Assembly (NCBI RefSeq): GCF_022810405.1
Contig: NZ_JALGQE010000005.1
Coordinates: 124,001 to 188,000 of the forward strand
Source: Rhodococcus sp. ARC_M5
GTDB taxonomy: Bacteria; Actinomycetota; Actinomycetes; Mycobacteriales; Mycobacteriaceae
Reading direction: 5' to 3'
DNA length: 64,000 nucleotides
In this document: one piece after another, positions 42,426 to 51,320 of the stretch
Numbering within the stretch: the stretch's first letter is position 1
Layout of the letters: each line of letters opens with the position of its first letter
The notes under the pieces: generated by a model
Databases searched by the model: none
Told to the model about the DNA's origin: nothing
The model's input: the letters and a program-made list of their open reading frames with translations, nothing else
Made by a program: the position numbers and the translations under genes

Positions 42426-43868
42426 ATGACCGATGTACACACAACCAGCACTCGTCACAGCGGACGAGGTCGATCCCAGATCGACAAGTTCTTCGACATC
42501 ACCGGTCGGGGCTCCACGGTCTCTCGCGAGATCCGCGGTGGCGTCACCACATTCGTGGCTATGGCGTACCTCATCGTCCTCATACCGCTGATCATCGGCG
42601 ATGCTCGGGACGTCACCGGGGCCACGCTCGACCCGGCTCAGCTCTCGACCATGGTGGCATTGTCCGCCGGTCTGACGACCATCCTGATGGGGGTCGTCGG
42701 AAACGCGCCCCTCGCCATGGCGGCCGGACTCGGGGTGACTCCCATCGTGGTGTTCCAGGCGGCCCCGTACATGACCTGGCCGCAGGCGATGGGGCTGGTG
42801 GTTCTCGAGGGCGTCGTCATCGTCGTGTTCGCCCTCACCGGCATTCGGCAACTGATCATGGATGCGATACCGCTCGTTCTGAAGCAGGCGATCGGCGTCG
42901 GGATCGGTGCATTCATCGCGCTCATCGGCTTGGTCGATGCCGGGTTCGTCGGACACCACGAGTCCGCAGCAACCGCGGTCACCCTCGGCACGTTCGGCAA
43001 GCTCGCCGGGTGGCCGGTGTTCGTGTTCTGCGTCGGCCTGATCCTGATGATCATGCTGTTCGTTCGGAAAGTGCCGGGAGCGATGCTGATCGGCATCTTC
43101 GTGGCCACCAATCTGGCGATCATCCTGAACTCGGTGTTCGACATCGCGCCGGAGGCGTGGGGACCCGTCGTACCGAAAGTGCCCGATTCCATCGTCGCCA
43201 CACCGCAATTCGACCTTTTGTTCAACGTCGACCTGTTCGGCGGATTTGCTCGGGCAGGTGTCGTGACGGCCTCGGTGGTGCTGTTCACGCTCGTGCTCTC
43301 GGGATTCTTCGACGCCATGGGCACCATCCTGGGCGTCGGCGAGGAAGCAGGCCTGGTCGACAAGCAGGGCAGGATGCCGGGGTTGAGCCGCATCCTCACT
43401 GTCGACGGCATCGGTGCCATCGTCGGTGGCGCGATCAACGGATCTGCCAACACCGCCGTCGTCGAGTCCGCGGCAGGCGTCACCGAAGGTGCCCGAACCG
43501 GTCTTGCCAGCGTCGTCACCGGAGGACTGCTGACGAGTCTGATTTTCTTCACCCCGTTGGCCGGGGTTGTCCCCGTAGGCGCAGCGGCACCGGCACTGGT
43601 TCTGGTGGGCGCACTGATGATGACGCATGTGCGCAAGATCAATTGGGAGAACACCGAAATCGCGATACCGGCCTTCCTGACGATCGTGCTGATGCCCTTC
43701 ACCTACTCGATCACCGTGGGAGTCGCGGCGGGTGTCATCTCGTACACCCTCGTTCGTCTCGCCAAAGGCAAAGCACGCCAGACGCATTGGCTGCTGTATC
43801 TGATGTCGGGCATCTTCCTGATTTACTTCGCCCTGCACCCCATCGAAGAAGCGTTGGGAATCTCGTAA
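42426..43868 (+). CDS. AzgA-family purine permease (NCS2)
   Basis: A 480 aa permease with about 12-14 helices, of the adenine/guanine/hypoxanthine AzgA branch. Marks include FFDITGRGSTVSREIRGG at the start, the TFVAMAYLIVL helix, FFDAMGTILGVGEEAGL, and the STAVVESAAGV-type segment (NTAVVESAAGVTEGARTG split). GGGAGG stands before the ATG. It lies between the molybdenum subunit and xdhC, in the same direction. It should bring in guanine or hypoxanthine for the enzymes alongside. Confidence 0.9.
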   Translation: MTDVHTTSTRHSGRGRSQIDKFFDITGRGSTVSREIRGGVTTFVAMAYLIVLIPLIIGDARDVTGATLDPAQLSTMVALSAGLTTILMGVVGNAPLAMAAGLGVTPIVVFQAAPYMTWPQAMGLVVLEGVVIVVFALTGIRQLIMDAIPLVLKQAIGVGIGAFIALIGLVDAGFVGHHESAATAVTLGTFGKLAGWPVFVFCVGLILMIMLFVRKVPGAMLIGIFVATNLAIILNSVFDIAPEAWGPVVPKVPDSIVATPQFDLLFNVDLFGGFARAGVVTASVVLFTLVLSGFFDAMGTILGVGEEAGLVDKQGRMPGLSRILTVDGIGAIVGGAINGSANTAVVESAAGVTEGARTGLASVVTGGLLTSLIFFTPLAGVVPVGAAAPALVLVGALMMTHVRKINWENTEIAIPAFLTIVLMPFTYSITVGVAAGVISYTLVRLAKGKARQTHWLLYLMSGIFLIYFALHPIEEALGIS

Positions 43869-43869
43869 C

Positions 43870-44952
43870 GTGAAGGAGATCGTCGATCGTCTGATGGCCT
43901 GGGACCACGCAGGTGCTCCCTATGCGGTGGCGACGGTCATCGCGGTATCCGGAAGTGCTCCACGGCTTCCGGGTGCCGCGATGGCGGTCTGCGCCGATGG
44001 AGAGGCCGTCGGAAGCGTCTCCGGTGGCTGCGTCGAAGGCGCGGTCTACGAATTGTGCCTGCAGGTACTCGAGACCGGCGAGTCCAGGCGAGAGTCGTTC
44101 GGCTACAGCGATATCGATGCTTTTGCGGTCGGTTTGACCTGCGGTGGAGTGATCGAAGTGTTCGTACGCCTCGGTCCTCCGCGGTCCGTGCTCGCGGCCA
44201 TCGCGTCGGATGCTGCGGTGGCCACGGTGACGATGCTCGACGGCACCGGCCAGTCACTCGCGGTCTCGTCCTCGGCCACAATGGGTACGACCGGTCTTTC
44301 GGACGTCGACGCAGTGGTTGTCGGCGAGGCGCTGGCGATGCTGGACTCCGGCGGTACCGGCATCCGTTCGGTGCGGTGCCGGCCGGATCTAGACATGTTC
44401 GTGCAGTCGTACGCCACCGCACCGCGCCTGCTGATCTTCGGGGCCATCGACTACGCCGGGGCGCTCGCCCGCGTGGGCAAGTTCCTCGGCTACCACGTGA
44501 CGGTCTGCGACGCGCGGCCCGTATTCGCCACAGCTGCACGGTTTCCCGACGCCGACGACGTGGTCGCAGAGTGGCCGCACAGCTACCTATCGCGGACGAG
44601 TGTCGATGCACGGACGGTGATCTGCGTACTCACCCACGACGCCAAATTCGATGTGCCGCTACTCGAAGTGGCGTTGCGACTGCCCGTCGCATTCGTGGGG
44701 GCTATGGGATCGCGCAGGACTCACGACGATCGCTCGGCACGGTTGCGCGACGTCGGATTGACCGAGCAGGAGCTCGCACGCTTGAAGTCGCCGATCGGCC
44801 TGGACTTGGGGGCGAGGACTCCGGAGGAAACTGCGCTGGCCATCGCGGCGGAGTTCGTGGCCGTGCGACGTGGGGGTAGTGCGTTGCCACTGACACGTAC
44901 GGCCGGTCCGATTCACCACGACGGGGCGGCGGCGGATGCGAAGTACGCGTAA
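43870..44952 (+). CDS. xdhC: XdhC molybdenum-cofactor maturation protein
   Basis: A 360 aa XdhC/CoxF protein. The N-terminal XdhC domain has GSAPRLPGAAM and GSVSGGCVEGA; the C-terminal Rossmann domain has LIFGAIDYAGAL and VCDARPVFATA, ending with IGLDLGARTPEETALAI. It binds molybdenum cofactor, promotes its sulfuration and delivers it to xanthine dehydrogenase. GTG start one base after the AzgA stop. It closes the xanthine operon before the HNH insertion. Confidence 0.9.
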   Translation: MKEIVDRLMAWDHAGAPYAVATVIAVSGSAPRLPGAAMAVCADGEAVGSVSGGCVEGAVYELCLQVLETGESRRESFGYSDIDAFAVGLTCGGVIEVFVRLGPPRSVLAAIASDAAVATVTMLDGTGQSLAVSSSATMGTTGLSDVDAVVVGEALAMLDSGGTGIRSVRCRPDLDMFVQSYATAPRLLIFGAIDYAGALARVGKFLGYHVTVCDARPVFATAARFPDADDVVAEWPHSYLSRTSVDARTVICVLTHDAKFDVPLLEVALRLPVAFVGAMGSRRTHDDRSARLRDVGLTEQELARLKSPIGLDLGARTPEETALAIAAEFVAVRRGGSALPLTRTAGPIHHDGAAADAKYA

Positions 44953-44999
44953 CTACCCTGGATGCGGAATGTCCACCGCTCTGACGTGAAGGGATTCAG

Positions 45000-45368
45000 T
45001 TGATTCGCGACCTACCTCGGTATCGACGACTGAACCTGTTGAGCGTTGTCCTTCTCGGCACCATGGCTGTGATGGCCACGGTCCAGGTTTTCGACACATC
45101 CGATGTCGGCCGGGTACTCGCGCATGTGGCAATCCTTGCCTCCGTGGGCGCGGCCGTTGCGTTCGGAGTCCGCCACACTGGCCGCAAGCCCACCTGGCTG
45201 CTTCCTCGCATGGCGCTCGCCTTCTTCACACTCGGATCCATGGCGTCACTCGTCGGAGGGAGTTACCTCCCCGCAGCCAACGGAGCGATTCTGGCCGCCA
45301 TTCTCCCGGTGTTCTTGATTGATGAACGGTGGGACAGGCTCTTCGGACACAGCCAAGATTCACATTGA
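45000..45368 (+). CDS. Small membrane protein, 122 aa
   Basis: Unrecognised protein with four hydrophobic helices (about 13-32, 40-58, 69-87, 92-108) and a charged C-terminus. The start is taken as TTG with a GAAGGGA leader ten bases before. It sits between xdhC and the HNH gene, outside the purine pathway. It may have arrived together with the HNH gene or be an older gene at the breakpoint. No family assigned. Confidence 0.6.
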   Translation: MIRDLPRYRRLNLLSVVLLGTMAVMATVQVFDTSDVGRVLAHVAILASVGAAVAFGVRHTGRKPTWLLPRMALAFFTLGSMASLVGGSYLPAANGAILAAILPVFLIDERWDRLFGHSQDSH

Positions 45369-45476
45369 TTCTCGAGCCCACAGCAATCGATAGTCGCAGT
45401 TCAGAGGGAAAATCACCCTGCTTACGATTCCGTTCATAGTTCTTGTCGGTGGGTCGAGTTACGCTTCTTTCAGTTC

Positions 45477-45488
45477 GAACAGGCGTTC
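45477..45488. promoter_or_regulatory. LexA-type SOS box before the HNH gene
   Basis: GAAC-AGGC-GTTC, flanked by TTC upstream, matches the GAAC-N4-GTTC LexA core. It lies 29 bases upstream of the HNH gene ATG and would overlap its promoter. DUF222-HNH genes in Rhodococcus and Mycobacterium often carry such a box (recalled), so damage induction is likely. Confidence 0.7.
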
Positions 45489-45517
45489 TTGTTTCGGCTC
45501 ACCGGGGGGTGAAAAAG

Positions 45518-47836
45518 ATGGGTGCAGTACCGACCGTGTCGTTGGAGGCGTTGACCGCCGCCGCACGCGCAGAAAACCGTCAAGCTTCTCGCAAGATCAC
45601 CGCCTGCTATCGCGTGCACTGTGACTGGATCACCCGCGACACCAAACACAAGCACTACAGCCGATACGGACGCACCGAAATGGCAGTGGCGTTGGGTTGC
45701 TCGGCCACCGTCGCCGAGGGGTATGTGTCCGTCGGCGTTGCCCTGCACACCCGGCTCCCTCTGGTGAAGACCGCGTTCGAGTCCGGGGAGATCGACCTCC
45801 CCCGAGTACGGACGGTGTGCCGAATCCTCGACAACCTCCCCGACCAGATCCTCACGTTGGTCGAAGACGAGATCGTCGAAGCAGCCCGCCGGTCGTCACC
45901 GGGTCCCCTTGAGCAGGAGATCTGGGACATCCTGCTCCGTGTCGCACCCGAGGAAGCCGCAGCACTACGGGAGTTCGCGAAGAAATTCCGGACCATCACC
46001 TACAGCCCCGCCGGCGAACTCGCCCGCATTAGAGCGGAATTGACCGCACCCGAAGCCGCCGCCGCCTGGCAACTGCTCGAGGAGATGGCCGACACCCTGT
46101 GTCCGAAAGATCCCCGCGGTAAGCAAGATCGCTTGTGTGATGCATTCATGGCCCGGATGCACGGTGAACCCCGACTGGCATGCCTGTGCCAATGCGAGGA
46201 CTGCCCAAAAAACGATGCGGTGTTGCCCGATCGGCGGGTGCCGCTCACGATGGTTACCGTCGATATCGGCACTCTCCTCGGGCTACTGGCGAACCCGGCG
46301 TACCTGTCCGGTCACGGATCGATAGACCCCGACCTCGCGCAGGAACTCGCCCGTAACAGTCAGTGGCAAATCCTGCTCACCGAAGCAGTCACCCTCGCAG
46401 AGAAACTGGGACTGGCGGTGCAGAACCCGGAAACCGGGGAATGGGAACGACGCACCGGCGACGAGAAGGCAGGTGCTGCAACAGGACCCGAAATGGCAAC
46501 TAAGACGCAGGCCGACACAGACGCGACTGCCGGTGCTGATGCCGATGCCGATGCGGCTACAGATACCCCCGCGGCTGCTGATGCTGATGCTGATGCTGAT
46601 GCTGATGAAGGAAGCGTGTCGGCTACGGATCCGGGTAGGGAGGCTGACTCCCCGACCGAATCAACCTCGTCCAGTTCACCTGCACCGGAGACACCGGCAC
46701 CAGCGGCACCAGCGGCACCGGCAGATGAGGTCGACGAGACAGACGATGTCGGGGAAAACGGTGAGGCCGACGAGGCCGACGAGGCCGCGCCCATCTCTGC
46801 GACCGACCCGTCGGCAACTCCTGACGAGGGTGCCGCCGATCCTGTGCGGAAGCACGCACCAACACGTGCAGGGTCACCGGTGACCGACCCGTCAGCGGCG
46901 GCAAAGTCTCACACCGCCCCAGAGGCAACCGCATCGTCTGAATCCGCGACAGCATCGCAATCACCTGGGCCACGGACATCGCCGGCACCTGATATCGCAC
47001 CGAGCTGTTCGGAATCACGCTCGTCCACAACACCATCCGGCTCCACGACATCGGGCTCTGCAGGATCCGGTCCGACGTCAGCCGAAACACCGACACCAGG
47101 AACTGCCGCCGCCGCCAGCGACAACCCACACTCGCGTCGGCTGGGATCACTGACCTCCGCCGCAGCTCTGTTCTGCACCCACACCCCCGTCGGCCGAGGC
47201 ACACGGCACAGCTCTGCCCTCGACCTGCCCTCCGCAATCCGGCGCAACCAACCGACGATCCACACTGCAGGCCGCACACCTTCAGGTATCTATCTCGGCA
47301 ATGCCTCCCTCGCCGCAGCACTCGAAGCCGCCATCGCCGCCGACCCCACCCTCGGAAAGTCCGTCGCACGCGACCCGCTGACCGACCGAGCCCTGATCTA
47401 CCGGCCCGACACCCTGACGACCGCAGCAGTCCGACTCCGCGACCGACACTGCCGCTTCCCCGGCTGCCACCGTCCCGCCGCACGCTGCCAACTCGACCAC
47501 ATCACCGCCTTCGACCACACCAACCCACTCGGCGGCGGCTGGACCACCGTCAACAACCTTCAATGCCTCTGCGAATACCACCACACAGTCAAAACCGCCG
47601 GCTACTGGACAGCAGTCATGCTCCCCGGCGGAGCGATACTGTGGACCTCCATCTCGAAGACCACCCGAATCACTCTGCCCGCCAACGGCACAGCCGTCCC
47701 CAACCTCGGCAACGACCTGAGACCACACATCCCCACCAAACCCAGACGGTCCGGCATCATCGCCTACCCAGACCCACCGAACCCACCCGACAACGAACAA
47801 CCCGAGACAGACGACACGGCAGCACCGCCGTTCTAG
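45518..47836 (+). CDS. DUF222/HNH endonuclease (13E12-type) with expanded linker
   Basis: A 772 aa protein, long for its family. Residues 1-300 are the DUF222 domain. Residues about 310-560 are a low-complexity linker rich in Ala, Asp, Glu, Ser, Thr and Pro, with an (Ala-Asp)5 tract encoded by a hexanucleotide repeat. The HNH nuclease follows with CRFPGC, CQLDHITAF and CLCEYHH near residues 645-690. ATG at 45518; a GTG three codons earlier is possible. The stop TAG is interlocked with the allantoinase stop through CTAG. The HNH fold cuts DNA; its biological role is unknown. Such genes are multi-copy and may be mobile. Confidence 0.88.
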   Translation: MGAVPTVSLEALTAAARAENRQASRKITACYRVHCDWITRDTKHKHYSRYGRTEMAVALGCSATVAEGYVSVGVALHTRLPLVKTAFESGEIDLPRVRTVCRILDNLPDQILTLVEDEIVEAARRSSPGPLEQEIWDILLRVAPEEAAALREFAKKFRTITYSPAGELARIRAELTAPEAAAAWQLLEEMADTLCPKDPRGKQDRLCDAFMARMHGEPRLACLCQCEDCPKNDAVLPDRRVPLTMVTVDIGTLLGLLANPAYLSGHGSIDPDLAQELARNSQWQILLTEAVTLAEKLGLAVQNPETGEWERRTGDEKAGAATGPEMATKTQADTDATAGADADADAATDTPAAADADADADADEGSVSATDPGREADSPTESTSSSSPAPETPAPAAPAAPADEVDETDDVGENGEADEADEAAPISATDPSATPDEGAADPVRKHAPTRAGSPVTDPSAAAKSHTAPEATASSESATASQSPGPRTSPAPDIAPSCSESRSSTTPSGSTTSGSAGSGPTSAETPTPGTAAAASDNPHSRRLGSLTSAAALFCTHTPVGRGTRHSSALDLPSAIRRNQPTIHTAGRTPSGIYLGNASLAAALEAAIAADPTLGKSVARDPLTDRALIYRPDTLTTAAVRLRDRHCRFPGCHRPAARCQLDHITAFDHTNPLGGGWTTVNNLQCLCEYHHTVKTAGYWTAVMLPGGAILWTSISKTTRITLPANGTAVPNLGNDLRPHIPTKPRRSGIIAYPDPPNPPDNEQPETDDTAAPPF
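46577..46606 (+). repeat. GCTGAT hexanucleotide repeat, five copies
   Basis: Five perfect copies of GCTGAT encode an alternating Ala-Asp tract in the HNH protein linker, flanked by degenerate GATGCC copies. Slippage by one unit would add or remove two residues without shifting frame, so copy number could vary among strains. Confidence 0.9.
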
Positions 47837-49164
47837 GCGCGCACCAGCAGACACCCGGTCGAGGATTCCGACCCCGCGATCCACGACCGTCGCACCACAC
47901 CCGACAAGCCCAGTCGATCGTAGGCAGTCACCGGGTTTCGGTGGTACAGCCGGTCCACGTCCACGGTGAATTTCTCGTCGGGTGCGAACACCACAAGGTC
48001 TGCAGCACTGCCGATTTCGATGCGACCACGGTCGACCATACCTACCTGATCGGCGGTGTTCGTTGCCATCCACCGCACGATGTCGGTCAGCGCGAACCCA
48101 CGGGCACGTGCCTCGGTCCACACCGCAGCCAGTGACACCTGCAGCGACGCGATCCCACCCCACGCGTCACCGAAGTCTCCGGTGTCGAACCTCTTCAGAT
48201 CCGGAGTGCAAGGGGAGTGGTCGGTGACGATGGTGTCGATCGTGCCGTCGAGAAGACCCTGCCACAACAACTCTCGGTTACCGGCCTCGCGAATCGGCGG
48301 GCAACACTTGAACTGCGTCGCGCCCGCCGGGACGGCCTCGGCATCGAAACACAGGTAGTGCGGGCAGGTTTCGACGGTCAGCCGCACCCCGTCCCGCTTC
48401 GCCGCCGCGATCATCGGCAACGCATCGGCACTCGACAGATGCAGAATATGCACCCGACACCCCGTCAGACGAGACAACTCGATCACCTGCTCGATGGCAC
48501 GGTTCTCGGCGGCACGCGGGCGCGATTCCAAGAAACCCGAGTACTCACGGCCTGTCGCCGCCGGTGCCTCGGCGATCACCTCGGCGTTCTCGGCGTGCAC
48601 GATCATCAGCCCGTCGAACGACGCGATCTCGATCAGAGCCTTCTCCAACTCTGGCAGCGTCAGCGGCGGAAACTCGTCCACTCCCGACGCGAGCAGGAAG
48701 CACTTGAAACCGAAGACACCCGCATCGTGCAGTGGACGAAGCTGATGGAGATTCCCCGGCACGGCCCCGCCCCAGAATCCGACGTTCACCACCGACTGAT
48801 CCGCCGCCACCCGACGCTTGATCTCCAACGCGGCGACGTCGACCGTCGGCGGGATGCTGTTGAGCGGCATGTCGACGATGGTCGTGATGCCGCCCGCCGC
48901 GGCCGCCCGGGTAGCGCTGGCAAACCCCTCCCACTCCGTGCGCCCCGGCTCGTTCACGTGAACGTGGGTATCGACCAGGCCGGGCAGTAACACCTCGTCC
49001 GGCCCGAGCTCGACCACCGTCGCAGCAGCCGCCGAAGCATCCAAATCGTAGGAATCGATAGCCACGATCCGACCGTCCCGGACAGAAATCGACGCCGCGA
49101 CCTCCTGTCCACCGATCACCGCACGAGCAGCGCGAACGACCAGATCAGACTGCACTGGAGACAC
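47833..49164 (-). CDS. allB: Allantoinase
   Basis: A 443 aa cyclic amidohydrolase that opens allantoin to allantoate. The HxH metal motif is DTHVHVNEPG near residue 62; the carboxylated Lys lies in FGFKCFL; HAEN, HILHLSS and TDHSPC give the other ligands and catalytic Asp. These match AllB rather than dihydroorotase. GTG at 49164 has GGAG eight bases before it and overlaps the allantoicase end by 20 bases; a GTG three codons later is an alternative. It is the last gene of the minus-strand allantoin/glyoxylate operon, and its stop is interlocked with that of the HNH gene. Confidence 0.92.
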   Translation of the reverse strand: MSPVQSDLVVRAARAVIGGQEVAASISVRDGRIVAIDSYDLDASAAAATVVELGPDEVLLPGLVDTHVHVNEPGRTEWEGFASATRAAAAGGITTIVDMPLNSIPPTVDVAALEIKRRVAADQSVVNVGFWGGAVPGNLHQLRPLHDAGVFGFKCFLLASGVDEFPPLTLPELEKALIEIASFDGLMIVHAENAEVIAEAPAATGREYSGFLESRPRAAENRAIEQVIELSRLTGCRVHILHLSSADALPMIAAAKRDGVRLTVETCPHYLCFDAEAVPAGATQFKCCPPIREAGNRELLWQGLLDGTIDTIVTDHSPCTPDLKRFDTGDFGDAWGGIASLQVSLAAVWTEARARGFALTDIVRWMATNTADQVGMVDRGRIEIGSAADLVVFAPDEKFTVDVDRLYHRNPVTAYDRLGLSGVVRRSWIAGSESSTGCLLVRA

Positions 49165-50188
49165 TCTGCAGCTCCGAGGACCTCCACGCGACATCCGCCG
49201 CATCGAGGGCTTCGGCGTCGAGTTCACCGAACAGGCGCAACCGGGACAGTCCACCATCGGGGTACACGTCCAGCCGCAGGTGCGTGTATGCGTCGGACTC
49301 GTTCAGCAGGAAGCGGTGACGGGTATCCGGTTGAACGGCGGTGCGGGGCAGAATCTCGCTCCACGCCGTCGGGTCCGTGATGTGTCGGCGACGAGAATCG
49401 ATGGCAGTGAGTCGGATCCACCCCGGTGCGTTACCGACGTAGTAGCTCGTATCGACCTCCACGTGGCGCGGGGCACCGGGGGAGGCGAGCGCGAATACGG
49501 CAAAGTCGTTGCCGCCGTTGCGTCGACGCGAATTCTCCCAGCCTTCACCCATGTTGCGGGCCCGCCCGGGGAGGATGATGTTGGCGGGTGAGGAGTAGAA
49601 CGCATCGGAGCAGTCGGTGAGCCGCGCGCCGTTCTCGGCCGCGAGCAGATCGACAGTGCCGGCGAGGAACCGTGGATCCTGTACAACCTGTCCGTGCACG
49701 CGGAATCGCGCAACTCCGCCGTCGGGGTAGATCGACAGGCGCACATGCGTCCACCGGTGTCGATCGGCTACCGCGTACGTGTTCGCGGTGTCACCGGCTG
49801 CGGGGGACTTGTCGACGATGGTGTGCCAATCTGCCTTCAGCACATCCTCGATGGACGGGTAACCCTCGATCGACGCGGCCTCGATGGACACGAACGGCGG
49901 GTAGTTGCCGGTGAAATGAGCGGTGTCGACCACGACGCCGTGCACGATGCCCGGCGAGCCCAGTCGCACGATCGCCCAGTCGTGACCACCTTCGTCGCGA
50001 CGACGACGAGTTTCCCACCCGTCGTACACCTTTCCCTTGTGGCCGAAGTCCGCGGGATCGAACAGCGGGGCGTCGGGCCTGATCAGGTTCTCGCGCTGGG
50101 CGAACAACTCGTCGTTCGCCGCGGAGACGCTGCCGCCGAGCGCCCGAGAAGCAAGATCGGTCAGCGTGGTGAAATCGGTTCCGGTCAT
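49145..50188 (-). CDS. alc: Allantoicase
   Basis: A 347 aa allantoicase that converts allantoate to ureidoglycolate plus urea. It has two related jelly-roll halves, each with the family pattern: KGKVYDGWETRRRR...HDWAIVRLGSPG in the first half (about 50-80), and GEGWENSRRRNGGNDFAVFALASPG in the second, each read as shorter blocks. RLSIYPDGGVARFRV and RLDVYPDGGLSRLRL end the halves. The stop overlaps the allantoinase start, and the start overlaps the glycerate kinase stop by four bases. The next step, ureidoglycolate lyase, has no obvious gene nearby. Confidence 0.93.
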   Translation of the reverse strand: MTGTDFTTLTDLASRALGGSVSAANDELFAQRENLIRPDAPLFDPADFGHKGKVYDGWETRRRRDEGGHDWAIVRLGSPGIVHGVVVDTAHFTGNYPPFVSIEAASIEGYPSIEDVLKADWHTIVDKSPAAGDTANTYAVADRHRWTHVRLSIYPDGGVARFRVHGQVVQDPRFLAGTVDLLAAENGARLTDCSDAFYSSPANIILPGRARNMGEGWENSRRRNGGNDFAVFALASPGAPRHVEVDTSYYVGNAPGWIRLTAIDSRRRHITDPTAWSEILPRTAVQPDTRHRFLLNESDAYTHLRLDVYPDGGLSRLRLFGELDAEALDAADVAWRSSELQSVSSAV

Positions 50189-51318
50189 GAAGTTCCTTCC
50201 AAAATGTGTGTGGTGGCCATGGTTCGGCCGACCTCGTGCAACAACCTGGCGGCATCGCGTATCGAGATTCGTGGGTCCGGCTCCACGTCGGACAGTGCAT
50301 AGGAGGCGGTGATTCCGTAGGGGCGCAACCGATCGAGACCGATGACGCTGCGACCCGCCACGGTGATCACCGGAACACCCGCTGCACGTGCGGCCTGCGC
50401 GACACCGATCGGGGCCTTCCCGTGCAGGCTCTGCTCGTCCAGCGAACCTTCACCGGTGATGACCAGATCGGCCGACGCCACAGCGCTACCGAAGTCGATC
50501 AGCTCGAGGACGGTCTCGATACCGGGCTTTGCCACCGCTCCGAGTACAGCGATGGCTCCGAACGCCGTGCCGCCGGCCGCCCCGGTGCCAGCAATGCCGC
50601 TGACGTCCCGCCCGATTGCGTTGCGCACCAGATGCGCCCACTGTCGCATCCCGTGTTCGAGGTACAGCAGCTCCTGCGGTCCGGCACCCTTCTGTGGGCC
50701 GTACACCGCTGCGGCTCCGGTGACACCGAGCAACGGATTGTCGACATCGCAGGCCAACTCGAACATCGCGTTCCGAGCCGACGGCAACAAGCCGCTCAGA
50801 TCCAGCTGGACCGCGCCGCGCAGGGCACCGCCACCGAGCGGAACGTCGTTGCCGTCGGCATCGAGGATGCGCGCACCCAGTGCCGTGAGCATTCCCGCAC
50901 CGCCGTCGGTGGAAGCGCTGCCCCCGAGCCCGATAACGATACGGCCGGCACCTGCCTCCAGTGCATGCGCGATCACCGTACCCAATCCGAACGTGCTGGC
51001 TCCCAATGCATCCGATCGCCCACCCGGCAGCAGCTCGAGCCCAACCGCCGACGCGAGTTCGACGACGGCCGTATCACCACGCCGAGCGTACGACGTCTCG
51101 ACCGGTTCACCGGTCGGGCCCGTGCACGTCACCGCCGCTCGGTCCCACCCGGCGGCGACGGCAGCATCGACGGTGCCGTCACCCCCATCGGCGACGGGCA
51201 GGCACACCGTCTCGAGCGACGAATCGACCGAGAGAATCCCCGATGCCAGCGCCCGAGCAACGTCCGCCGCCGACAGCGAGCCCTTGAACTTGTCCGGGGA
51301 GAGCAGAATTCGCGTCAT
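50185..51318 (-). CDS. glxK: Glycerate kinase
   Basis: A 377 aa class-II glycerate kinase (GarK/GlxK). Marks are LLSPDKFKGSLSAADVA at the start, ADGGDGT near residue 46, VIGLGGSASTDGGAGML near 120 and ITGEGSLDEQS near 290. It phosphorylates glycerate made by tartronate semialdehyde reductase, passing carbon to glycolysis. It overlaps alc by four bases and follows gcl by two bases. Confidence 0.92.
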   Translation of the reverse strand: MTRILLSPDKFKGSLSAADVARALASGILSVDSSLETVCLPVADGGDGTVDAAVAAGWDRAAVTCTGPTGEPVETSYARRGDTAVVELASAVGLELLPGGRSDALGASTFGLGTVIAHALEAGAGRIVIGLGGSASTDGGAGMLTALGARILDADGNDVPLGGGALRGAVQLDLSGLLPSARNAMFELACDVDNPLLGVTGAAAVYGPQKGAGPQELLYLEHGMRQWAHLVRNAIGRDVSGIAGTGAAGGTAFGAIAVLGAVAKPGIETVLELIDFGSAVASADLVITGEGSLDEQSLHGKAPIGVAQAARAAGVPVITVAGRSVIGLDRLRPYGITASYALSDVEPDPRISIRDAARLLHEVGRTMATTHILEGTS

Positions 51319-51320
51319 CT

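Noticed and set aside
46500-46830. CRISPR-like or tandem repeat array
   Set aside because: The repeats are short, in frame and code a low-complexity protein linker, without spacers.
45000-47836. Insertion sequence or integrated element around the HNH gene
   Set aside because: No transposase, integrase, terminal inverted repeats or target duplications are visible; only the gene itself looks inserted.
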